Below, piece by piece: positions 1 through 5,808 of a DNA stretch of 6,525 nucleotides. A program made the position numbers and the translations under genes. Position 1 is the first letter of the stretch, and each line of letters starts with the position of its first letter. The stretch is from the NCBI GenBank assembly GCA_964477455.1, contig CAYZHG010000006.1, positions 1 to 6,525 of the forward strand. The letters are read 5' to 3'. The notes beneath the pieces are model-generated. The model did no database searches and was not told the DNA's origin. It saw only the letters and a list, made by a program, of their open reading frames with translations. Origin of the DNA: CAIOJG01 sp964477455. Lineage in GTDB: Bacteria > Patescibacteriota > Patescibacteriia > Magasanikbacterales > GWA2-37-8.

Positions 1-222
1 ATTTGGCAACAGATTGGTGAGGACTTTGTTGCAAAGATTATTCGCCCTACAATTCGTAGTCGTGTACGTATGGTGTTTAGTAAATTCGCATTGCAAGAGA
101 TTACCAGTACCAAGCGTGATTCCGTAGAAATGGAACTGAAGAATGAATTGGAACGTATTTTCTATGCACGTGGGATATATGTGGAAAATGTTTTGTTGCA
201 TGAAGTTCAGACGATAAAATAA
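1..222 (+). CDS. SPFH/prohibitin (band 7) family protein, C-terminal part
   Basis: Partial gene: the 5' end lies outside the window and reading frame 1 is open up to a TAA stop, giving the last 73 residues. The peptide has the C-terminal half of an SPFH domain: an IRPTIRSRVRMVFSKFAL segment, a TSTKRDSVEMELKNELERIF helix, then RGIYVENVLLHEV, which matches the family pattern of a Gly-Ile/Leu followed by an acidic-rich beta strand. SPFH proteins are usually membrane-anchored, oligomerise into rings or cages and organise membrane microdomains or membrane proteases. Known prohibitin, HflC and flotillin proteins normally continue into a long coiled coil after this strand. Here the protein stops three residues later, and a terminator follows only 11 bases downstream, so the short end looks genuine. 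I am confident of the family but not of the subfamily. No signal peptide can be judged because the N-terminus is missing. Confidence 0.8.
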   Translation: MWQQIGEDFVAKIIRPTIRSRVRMVFSKFALQEITSTKRDSVEMELKNELERIFYARGIYVENVLLHEVQTIK

Positions 223-233
223 ATTTTAAGGGA

Positions 234-267
234 AAAAAAATACTTAGTTTAATCTAAGTATTTTTTT
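234..267. terminator. Bidirectional intrinsic terminator between convergent genes
   Basis: A perfect 14-bp inverted repeat, AAAAAAATACTTAG and CTAAGTATTTTTTT, flanks a 6-base loop (TTTAAT). The A run on the left and T run on the right give a U-tract to transcripts from either direction. It sits 11 bases after the SPFH stop codon and 27 bases beyond the stop of the minus-strand gene, so it plausibly ends both transcripts. The stem is AT-rich, with only two G-C pairs, so the strength is uncertain. Confidence 0.8.
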
Positions 268-294
268 ATATGTTTTATTGTTTTATTCCCAGTT

Positions 295-3210
295 TTAAAA
301 AATCTTTTTTTCAATAATTGTATGGGGAACAATTTCTTGGGCTGCCATATTAATTAAACCAACACTATCGTATCCAATAAATATCTTTTTAGCTTTTAAT
401 TTTCTAAATATATTTTTAATTATCAAATCATAGTCATTATTATAGTTTTCAGGTTTCATAACTAATTCAAATTTAAAACTATAATTGAATTTTCCTGTGT
501 CAAATCCTCGTGTATTGGTTTTAACGAATATAGTATAAGTGGAATTTCCGTCAGCTTTTCTTTCGTTTGAATTATAAATTAGGATATCTTCCATTTCTGC
601 TTTGGATATTTTATCTAAAAATTGATCTATTGAGATTAATTGTCGTTTAAAGTCTAGCAGATCTAGTCCAGAATGAAACGCAATATCACCAAAATCGATA
701 TTCCTGTTATTGATAAGAAATTCAGATGGTATATCTTCAAAAGTAGCGTCTTCAAGTAAAATTTTTTGACTCTTTATATCTTCGGTAGGAAAATTTGTGA
801 TATTAGTTTTAATATTTATAATTGAATTAATCTCAATATATTTTGCAACTTGTTTAAAATCAAAATTATTAATAAAATCAAAACCATCGTTGTTAATTTT
901 TGGGTTTATAGCTTTAAATGTATATTTAGGTACAAATTTTTTCTGAAATGATGTAGAAAATTTTGTAATTAAATGCTGTAAATATCCAAAATCTTGAGCC
1001 TCAAATTCTTGTAAAGCAGATTTAGGAAGATCAAAATCATTGCTCTTTGTTCTTAAATTTGATATTTCAAAAACGTGATTGTTTGGGGTGTCCAAAGCAG
1101 TTCTTAAAAAATATTCTATTAAAAATTCTTTTCCAAATTTATCTCTCAATTCTGGTGTAATAACATTTACAATTGTTCTTGTTTCTTTATCTACCATTGA
1201 AAATTGCTTATCAACGTCTTGTAAAGTATTAATTTTGTTAATAAATTTTAAATCTCTAAAATAAATCCGTTGTTCAATAACTGCTTTCTCGATAGGGCTA
1301 ATGTCCATTCCAGGTGCAGGATTGCTCCATCTCACAATAGTATTCTTTGCTTTTGGGCTATCCAATAAACTTTGTAATTCAGATAAATATTTAAAATCGC
1401 TTCCACTAATTTCAATCGCTTCCGGTGGATTTATTTTTGCAATATCCCATAATATTTTTCTTGATTCATCATTAATTTGTTCTGAAAAATCTATCGAATA
1501 GGCTCTTTTAGTTCTCTTTAATACTTTTAGGATTTTGTTTGTGATGTCAGGTATCTCATTTACTAAAATATTTTTACGAGAAATTGGATTTTTTTCGTCC
1601 TCTGTCTGAATAGACCCAAAAAGTACGTTTGCATCTTCAACTGTATTTAGTATTAAACTTTCCGCATCTTTCAACAATTCTTTTTCATCAATCTTATCTT
1701 TTAATTCCCAATATTTTACTATATAATCTCCTAACAAAAATTTTGCCATTAAATATGGGTTGCTCTTGTCTTCTGCTTTTGGTCGAATTGCATTCAATTT
1801 TGAATTTTCATCGATAATTTGGTCAGCATATTTTGGTAACACACCATTGCGGTCCAATTTTTGCAACCACAAGAGTATTTCTTTTGTATTTTCCTCTTTT
1901 TTTTCTGGTTTTTCGATAGATTCCTTGACGAACGCCATAATCATCGGATCTGCTTCCAATATTAAAAATTGTTTTTTTTGTTCATTGGTCGGTATATAGT
2001 TTGCTTCTAGGATTGGTTTTTTAGAAACCTCAATATCCGTTTTATCCGCAGTAAGTTCATTTTTTACTGCTTCTTTTTTTAATATCTCGATTTTTTCAGA
2101 TTTGGTATCTGATTTTATTATATTATTAATTTTGGCTTCTCCAAGGTCGTTGGTAGTTTTTAATTTTTTTCCATCATTTACCTGTCCACTTTCTAGTTCA
2201 GGTGAGAGTTTTACTCGCTGTCGATCGGCTAATTCTGGAATTGGAAGGTTAGTCAAAGATTTGAGCTGTCTTTTTCCTTCCATTTGAGTTGGTGTGTAAT
2301 CAAAATAATTTCCAATACTGGTATTTTTATATTCATTTGTTTTCGTATCTTCGGAAATACTTGCGTGCTTACGGTCTTTTGAATCGTGATCGTCGGTAGC
2401 AGATAGCTCAAAATATTGATGTGGGTTTGGTAATTTTAAAATTCCACTTAAAAATGCTAAATGAGCATCTTCGTAAAGTACTGTGCCAGCCAAATCTTCT
2501 GGTGTTATTTTTCTAATTGGTGTACCGGTGTCTACTAAATATTTGTTTACTTCGTCTTGGACGACCACCCGGACATGTTCAGACAATTCATTTATTTTAA
2601 TTTTGTGCTTTGGTAAAATTCTGGTTAGAAGTGATACTAATACGCGAGTAGAGGAGTAACAGTTTGATTGGCCATATAGTGCATATGATGATAATAATGC
2701 TTCTCCAGATTTGTAGTCATTACTGCCAGAATTTTTCTTAACTTCAATTTTGTCATTTTCGTCAAGAAAGATTTGAGGGTCGGCAATGTTGTTTTGCAAT
2801 TCATTAATTACCAATAGCGGGTTTTTTGTTTTGTCATATAAATCGGCAAAAACCCTTTCTTGTAGTTGTAAATTTAAAAATGCTTTTTTTGCCTGTTTTG
2901 CATCAATCTTTTTTTCCAAAAATTCTACTTGTAAAAAAAACACCCCCAAATTTATTTTGTGAGCCAATTCTGGATTTTTTTGAATTTCTTCAATATTCGC
3001 TACTCCCGCTTGTTTCAATAAATTCTGAACCAGTTCCTCTTTGGTGGTCGGTAAAAAAATTACATCTTTTGTCCTTTCTCTATCTTCTTGAAGGCGAGCT
3101 TGTTCTGTTTCTTGATATTTTTTTTCAACAGCAACACCTCCACCTATGTTTATGGCCAAAGATGCGAGTATTCCAGTAAGTAAATTTTTATTAAATTTTC
3201 CTTTAAACAT
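295..3210 (-). CDS. Large exported/membrane-anchored protein with transglutaminase-like Cys-His-Asp region
   Basis: A 971-residue protein of unrecognised overall family. The frame stays open upstream to a TTG at 3228, but that codon lies inside the promoter -10 region, so I start at the ATG at 3210. The N-terminus is basic (FKGKFNKN) followed by a hydrophobic stretch at about residues 10-28, consistent with a signal peptide or signal anchor. Residues about 40-150 look helical and charged. At about 175-235 there is a transglutaminase-like pattern: Cys184 in QSNCYSST leading into a hydrophobic helix, His212 in EHVRVVV, and Asp227 in KYLVDTG. This matches the spacing and context of the Cys-His-Asp triad of that fold, and I infer a cysteine hydrolase or transferase from it. 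Residues about 265-430 are polar, Lys/Glu/Ser/Thr-rich and probably disordered. The remaining 540 residues are mixed alpha/beta with no motif I know. The gene is monocistronic and divergent from the HDxxH protein gene. Codons are very AT-rich. The gene is very likely real; the enzymatic reading is tentative. Confidence 0.65.
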   Translation of the reverse strand: MFKGKFNKNLLTGILASLAINIGGGVAVEKKYQETEQARLQEDRERTKDVIFLPTTKEELVQNLLKQAGVANIEEIQKNPELAHKINLGVFFLQVEFLEKKIDAKQAKKAFLNLQLQERVFADLYDKTKNPLLVINELQNNIADPQIFLDENDKIEVKKNSGSNDYKSGEALLSSYALYGQSNCYSSTRVLVSLLTRILPKHKIKINELSEHVRVVVQDEVNKYLVDTGTPIRKITPEDLAGTVLYEDAHLAFLSGILKLPNPHQYFELSATDDHDSKDRKHASISEDTKTNEYKNTSIGNYFDYTPTQMEGKRQLKSLTNLPIPELADRQRVKLSPELESGQVNDGKKLKTTNDLGEAKINNIIKSDTKSEKIEILKKEAVKNELTADKTDIEVSKKPILEANYIPTNEQKKQFLILEADPMIMAFVKESIEKPEKKEENTKEILLWLQKLDRNGVLPKYADQIIDENSKLNAIRPKAEDKSNPYLMAKFLLGDYIVKYWELKDKIDEKELLKDAESLILNTVEDANVLFGSIQTEDEKNPISRKNILVNEIPDITNKILKVLKRTKRAYSIDFSEQINDESRKILWDIAKINPPEAIEISGSDFKYLSELQSLLDSPKAKNTIVRWSNPAPGMDISPIEKAVIEQRIYFRDLKFINKINTLQDVDKQFSMVDKETRTIVNVITPELRDKFGKEFLIEYFLRTALDTPNNHVFEISNLRTKSNDFDLPKSALQEFEAQDFGYLQHLITKFSTSFQKKFVPKYTFKAINPKINNDGFDFINNFDFKQVAKYIEINSIINIKTNITNFPTEDIKSQKILLEDATFEDIPSEFLINNRNIDFGDIAFHSGLDLLDFKRQLISIDQFLDKISKAEMEDILIYNSNERKADGNSTYTIFVKTNTRGFDTGKFNYSFKFELVMKPENYNNDYDLIIKNIFRKLKAKKIFIGYDSVGLINMAAQEIVPHTIIEKKIF

Positions 3211-3218
3211 ATATGAAA

Positions 3219-3247
3219 AGTATAACAAAAACTGTATTGCAATGCAA
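3219..3247 (-). promoter_or_regulatory. Sigma70-type promoter of the large minus-strand gene
   Basis: Reading the minus strand, a -35 box TTGCAT (3247-3242) is separated by exactly 17 bases from a -10 box TATACT (3224-3219). The ATG at 3210 begins 8 bases after the -10 box, so transcription would start at or next to the start codon and the mRNA would be leaderless or nearly so. This fits the absence of any Shine-Dalgarno sequence and rules against the upstream TTG start. Confidence 0.6.
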
Positions 3248-3249
3248 TA
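3235..3249. promoter_or_regulatory. 15-bp palindrome over the -35 box, possible operator
   Basis: TATTGC and GCAATA arms around an AAT centre form a perfect 6-bp inverted repeat that covers the -35 hexamer of the minus-strand promoter. It ends 15 bases before the -35 box of the outer divergent promoter. Its position suits a dimeric repressor site that could affect both genes. No regulator gene is visible nearby apart from hrcA, whose operator is different. A chance palindrome in AT-rich DNA remains possible. Confidence 0.3.
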
Positions 3250-3264
3250 TGATTAAAAGTATCT

Positions 3265-3293
3265 TTGCGTATATTCACTTTATGTTCTACAAT
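3265..3293 (+). promoter_or_regulatory. Candidate promoter for the HDxxH protein gene (distal)
   Basis: TTGCGT (3265-3270), a 17-base spacer and TACAAT (3288-3293) make a good sigma70-like pair pointing rightward. Transcription would start near 3300, giving a leader of about 40 very AT-rich bases without a ribosome binding site. A second pair nearer the gene, TTGTAT (3306-3311), 16 bases, then TATATT (3328-3333), would instead give a leaderless message starting at or just before the ATG at 3341. The sequence alone does not decide between them. Confidence 0.45.
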
Positions 3294-3340
3294 AATGAGA
3301 TAGAATTGTATATAAAATAAATTATTATATATTTTTAAAT

Positions 3341-3994
3341 ATGTCAGAAAAACCATCATTTTTTAATAATGAGCCAGCAATGCAAGAATCAAATAAGAAA
3401 GGCACCGGTGAAATAGATAGGCGTTCTTTTTTAAAATCACTTGGGTTAAGTCTGATTGGTATTAAATTACGTCAAGATGGCTCATCGCACGCAACAAAAC
3501 CTGAATTAAAACTAAATGAAAAAATCGAATCTTTTGAAGGAATCGAAATACAAGGTGATAGTGATTTTATTATTAAAACAAAGAAAGCCATTACTCTTTT
3601 GTTAGAACGGTCGTTAACTTTTTTACAAGCAAAGCCATTTTTAGGTAAAATTCAACAATCCCAACATAGTGGTATGGACAATAATCAAAAAGTACCTACT
3701 TTTAATGTTGCTGCTGGAACATCAGATACCTCAACTACGTGGTACGCTGGTTCAATAGCACACGATTCCTACCATTCTTTGCTTTATAGTCAATATGAAG
3801 AAATTAATGGAAAAATTCCTATGCCAAATAAACCAGATTCGTCAGAGGCGGCTGAAGAAGAAAAAAAATGTTTGGCCTTTCAAATCCAAGTGTTAATGGA
3901 AATAAATGCGAGTCCACAGGAAATATCAGATGTTCAAGCTAATATGGAAAATCCTCAATATCAAAAAATTCCATATGAAAAAAGAAACTGGTAA
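3341..3994 (+). CDS. Exported protein with Tat-like signal and HDxxH motif, putative metal-dependent hydrolase
   Basis: A 217-residue protein of no family I can name. The N-terminus has a polar stretch, then DRRSFLKS (Arg27-Arg28) and a short hydrophobic segment (LGLSLIGI). This resembles a twin-arginine signal, although the hydrophobic part is short. After a Lys/Glu-rich linker, the body contains a conserved-looking core: WYAGSIAHDSYHSLLY with His141, Asp142 and His145, followed by acidic residues (Glu169, Glu172-174), Cys177 and a QIQVLMEINA helix, and an Arg-Asn-Trp C-terminus. HDxxH plus a downstream glutamate resembles the metal-binding arrangement of zincin-type peptidases (HExxH...E), so I infer a metal-binding exported enzyme; no activity is shown. 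The start at 3341 has no Shine-Dalgarno sequence. An internal ATG at 3380 would shorten the N-terminus but keep the RR motif. Two TAA codons in tandem end the gene. It is divergent from the large exported protein gene, which suggests a shared surface role. Confidence 0.6.
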   Translation: MSEKPSFFNNEPAMQESNKKGTGEIDRRSFLKSLGLSLIGIKLRQDGSSHATKPELKLNEKIESFEGIEIQGDSDFIIKTKKAITLLLERSLTFLQAKPFLGKIQQSQHSGMDNNQKVPTFNVAAGTSDTSTTWYAGSIAHDSYHSLLYSQYEEINGKIPMPNKPDSSEAAEEEKKCLAFQIQVLMEINASPQEISDVQANMENPQYQKIPYEKRNW

Positions 3995-4036
3995 TAAACT
4001 TATAGTACCCTTTATTTTTAGCCTATTTTTTAACTA

Positions 4037-4065
4037 TTGACAGTGTGGATAACCTTTGATATATT
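4037..4065 (+). promoter_or_regulatory. Strong sigma70-type promoter of the hrcA operon
   Basis: A consensus -35 box TTGACA (4037-4042), a 17-base spacer and a -10 box TATATT (4060-4065) lie upstream of hrcA. The predicted transcription start is near 4072, leaving a leader of about 25 bases. The -10 box overlaps the left arm of the CIRCE-type repeat by two bases, so bound HrcA would block RNA polymerase. No other promoter of similar quality is seen in the gaps within the downstream gene cluster. Confidence 0.8.
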
Positions 4066-4090
4066 ATCACTCGGATAGATTGAGTGATAA
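4064..4090. promoter_or_regulatory. CIRCE-type HrcA operator (variant)
   Basis: A perfect 9-9-9 inverted repeat: TTATCACTC, nine bases, GAGTGATAA. The known CIRCE consensus is TTAGCACTC-N9-GAGTGCTAA. This copy differs at one position in each arm, and the two changes are complementary, so dyad symmetry is kept. It spans the predicted transcription start and ends six bases before the hrcA ATG, the classic place for HrcA autorepression. Family knowledge: HrcA binds CIRCE and is released when GroEL is titrated by unfolded protein. Confidence 0.9.
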
Positions 4091-4096
4091 ATATAT

Positions 4097-4777
4097 ATGA
4101 ATACTCGTCAGGAACAACTTTTAACCTTAGTTATCGAGAAATACATTGAAACCGCTCAACCAATTGGGTCGAAGTTTTTGGTGTCTGACGCTGGTTTAGA
4201 GCTTAGTGAAGCGACAGTTCGCAATGAACTTCGCGAACTTGAAGATGAAGGCTTTCTAACCCATCCACACACTAGTGCGGGCCGTATTCCAACCGAAAAT
4301 GGTTATAAATACTATTTGAGTAAAATCGAATGGGACAAATTGAAATTAAACAAAAAAGAGGGAGAAATTTTGGAGAGTTTTTTTGGGTTGGATGACAAAA
4401 TTCAAGCTCAGAAAAATTTATCAAAATCATTGGCGGCGATTACTCAAGAAACAGTAATTTTTGCTTTCACCCAACATTCTATTTATTATACTGGATTATC
4501 CAATTTATTTTCCAAACCAGAATTTGTTGAATTGGGAATAGTGGGAGATGTGTCTCAAGTATTTGATCGCTGTGAAGATTGTATTCCAGCTTTTTACAAT
4601 CTAGTCACAGAAGAAATTAAATGTTTTATTGGAGATGAACATCCATTTGGAAGTATGTTATCCGCTATTTCGTTTAAGACTGGTGATAGTTTGGTTACTT
4701 TACTATCTCCATTGCGTACCAATTACAAAAGAAATTTTACGCTTTTGCAGGCCGTTAAAAATTTATTAAACAAATAA
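4097..4777 (+). CDS. hrcA: Heat-inducible transcription repressor HrcA, short form
   Basis: HrcA represses heat-shock genes by binding CIRCE operators as a dimer. The N-terminal 75 residues are a clear winged helix-turn-helix with family hallmarks: YIETAQPIGSKFL, LSEATVRNELRELEDEGFL (recognition helix) and THPHTSAGRIPTENGYKYYL. The C-terminal part has the conserved GLSNLFSKPEF segment (about 133-143), FIGDEHPF (177-184) and SPLRTNYKRNFTLLQAVKNLL (204-224), matching the GAF-like domain end. At 226 residues it is much shorter than the usual roughly 340. The N- and C-terminal landmarks are all present, so the missing part is central, where the inserted dimerising domain of typical HrcA lies. Its own promoter carries a CIRCE-type repeat, so autoregulation is very likely. 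It is first in an operon and grpE starts one base after its stop. No Shine-Dalgarno sequence is apparent; a GAG inside the operator right arm lies at a loosely suitable distance. Confidence 0.95.
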   Translation: MNTRQEQLLTLVIEKYIETAQPIGSKFLVSDAGLELSEATVRNELRELEDEGFLTHPHTSAGRIPTENGYKYYLSKIEWDKLKLNKKEGEILESFFGLDDKIQAQKNLSKSLAAITQETVIFAFTQHSIYYTGLSNLFSKPEFVELGIVGDVSQVFDRCEDCIPAFYNLVTEEIKCFIGDEHPFGSMLSAISFKTGDSLVTLLSPLRTNYKRNFTLLQAVKNLLNK

Positions 4778-4778
4778 T

Positions 4779-5351
4779 ATGACTGATGAACAACTACCAA
4801 TAGAAGAAAATAATGAAGAGGTTATTCCAGAAATAGTTCAAGATGAAACAAAAGAAAAAACTGGATTTTTTAACAGAAAATGTAAAAACTGCCAAGAAAA
4901 TGAAGATAAAACCGAAGAATATAAAAAAGATTGGCAACGAGCGCTCGCGGATTATAAAAATTTACAAAAAGAAACTAGCGAACGACGTGGTGAATGGGCA
5001 CAGATGAGTAAAGGAATGATTTTGGAAGATTTTATTCCGGTATATGACAATTTTAAATCCGCTTTTTTTCACCACCCAGTTTTGCAAGCCGATAATGAAG
5101 AACACAAACAGATGAAAAATTGGATAGATGGTGTGGGGTTCATTATGAAACAATTTGGTGATGTTATGAAAAGTCATGGAATAGAAGAAATAAAAACTGT
5201 TGGAGAAAAATTTGATCCGAATTTGCACGAATCTATGGGTGAGGAGGAGATTGAGGGAAAAGAAGCGGGGATAGTAATTAAAGAATTGGTTGGTGGATAT
5301 AAATCTGGTAGTAAAGTGATCAAGGCCGCTAAAGTAATAATTTCAAAATAA
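4779..5351 (+). CDS. grpE: Nucleotide exchange factor GrpE
   Basis: GrpE drives ADP release from DnaK in the cytoplasmic Hsp70 cycle and acts as a dimer. This 190-residue protein has the expected order. An acidic, disordered N-terminus covers about 1-30. A long helix with DWQRALADYKNLQKETSER follows at about 51-69, matching the RAxADYxNxxKR core of the family. Next come the four-helix-bundle segment (LEDFIPVYDNFKSAF) and GVGFIMKQFGDVMKSHGIEEI. The C-terminal beta domain has GEKFDPNLHESM and IKELVGGYKSGSKVIKAAKVIIS, the family signature. Unusual is a CxxC pair (Cys35, Cys38) between the acidic tail and the coiled coil, which could bind metal or form a disulfide. The start lies one base after the hrcA stop, so translation is probably coupled. 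Its partners dnaK and dnaJ do not follow, unlike the common hrcA-grpE-dnaK-dnaJ order. Confidence 0.95.
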   Translation: MTDEQLPIEENNEEVIPEIVQDETKEKTGFFNRKCKNCQENEDKTEEYKKDWQRALADYKNLQKETSERRGEWAQMSKGMILEDFIPVYDNFKSAFFHHPVLQADNEEHKQMKNWIDGVGFIMKQFGDVMKSHGIEEIKTVGEKFDPNLHESMGEEEIEGKEAGIVIKELVGGYKSGSKVIKAAKVIISK

Positions 5352-5375
5352 AATTTAATATTTAATTTAAAACAT

Positions 5376-5804
5376 ATGTCATTAATTCGTTGGAGTCCAA
5401 TGTGGGATCCATTCGCAGAAATGGAAGACACATTCAATCGTTTGCCAGCAGTAAATTCTGCACTCAAAGCATTTACACCAGCTGTCGATGTTTATGAAAC
5501 AGATAAAGCCGTAGTGGTAGAAACACCGTTGGCTGGATTTAATCCTGCTGATGTAAAAGTAAGTGTTGAAAATGGAGTACTAACATTGCAAGGTGAACAT
5601 AAAAAAGAGCACGAAATTGAGGAAAAAAATTATTACCGTAAAGAAGTTCGAAGTGGTGCATTCTATCGTCAGATTGCTTTGCCAACTGCGGTACAAGAAG
5701 ACCAAGTTGAAGCTAGTTTTGAAGATGGAATATTAAAAATATCTTGTCCAAAAACAAAACCAGCGGAACCAAAAAAAGTAGAAATTAAAATCACCAAAAA
5801 ATAA
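5376..5804 (+). CDS. Small heat-shock protein, Hsp20/alpha-crystallin family
   Basis: An ATP-independent holdase that forms oligomers and keeps unfolding proteins soluble for refolding by DnaK systems. The 142-residue length is typical. The N-terminal arm has IRWSPMWDPFAEMEDTFNRL, as in bacterial class A Hsp20. The alpha-crystallin domain runs from about 34 to 126: PAVDVYETDKAVVVETPLAG at the start, ENGVLTLQGEHK in the middle, then RSGAFYRQIALPTAV and ASFEDGILKISCPK, which is the conserved A-x(n)-G-x-L end. The C-terminal tail carries an IxI anchoring motif (Ile137-Lys138-Ile139) that docks into neighbouring domains. It follows grpE after 24 AT-rich bases that show no clear promoter or ribosome binding site, so it is probably in the HrcA-controlled operon. 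Confidence 0.95.
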   Translation: MSLIRWSPMWDPFAEMEDTFNRLPAVNSALKAFTPAVDVYETDKAVVVETPLAGFNPADVKVSVENGVLTLQGEHKKEHEIEEKNYYRKEVRSGAFYRQIALPTAVQEDQVEASFEDGILKISCPKTKPAEPKKVEIKITKK

Positions 5805-5808
5805 TATC

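Noticed and set aside
1079..2287. Several plus-strand frames of 61-79 residues inside the large gene
   Set aside because: They lie opposite a single uninterrupted gene, with no start context or recognisable product.
1971..2940. Runs of eight T (1972-1979) and eight A (2933-2940) in the large gene as phase-variation sites
   Set aside because: The frame is intact through both, and such runs are expected by chance in DNA this rich in A and T.
3211..3228. Extended N-terminus of the large minus-strand protein from a TTG at 3228
   Set aside because: The TTG and following codons overlap the -10 box of a well-spaced promoter, so they would not be transcribed. The ATG at 3210 also gives a standard basic-then-hydrophobic signal sequence.
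2826..3359. Open frames of 117 residues (+, 2826-3179) and 69 residues (-, 3150-3359)
   Set aside because: They overlap the large minus-strand gene or the divergent promoter region. Their translations are low-complexity, Leu/Phe-rich or irregular, with no domain, as expected of frames opposite AT-rich coding DNA.
3995..4036. Terminator after the HDxxH protein gene
   Set aside because: There are T-rich runs but no inverted repeat of useful length before them, so no intrinsic terminator can be supported.
5352..5375. AT-rich near-palindrome between grpE and hsp20 as a terminator or promoter
   Set aside because: It contains almost only A and T, cannot form a stable hairpin and has no -35 and -10 pair at proper spacing.
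4962..5467. Minus-strand frames of 88 and 97 residues opposite grpE and the start of hsp20
   Set aside because: Both lie opposite strongly recognised GrpE and Hsp20 coding sequence, so they are antisense shadows.
5805..5808. preQ1 riboswitch upstream of the queuosine transporter gene
   Set aside because: Only four bases separate hsp20 and yhhQ, too little for an aptamer, and none is visible in the end of hsp20.
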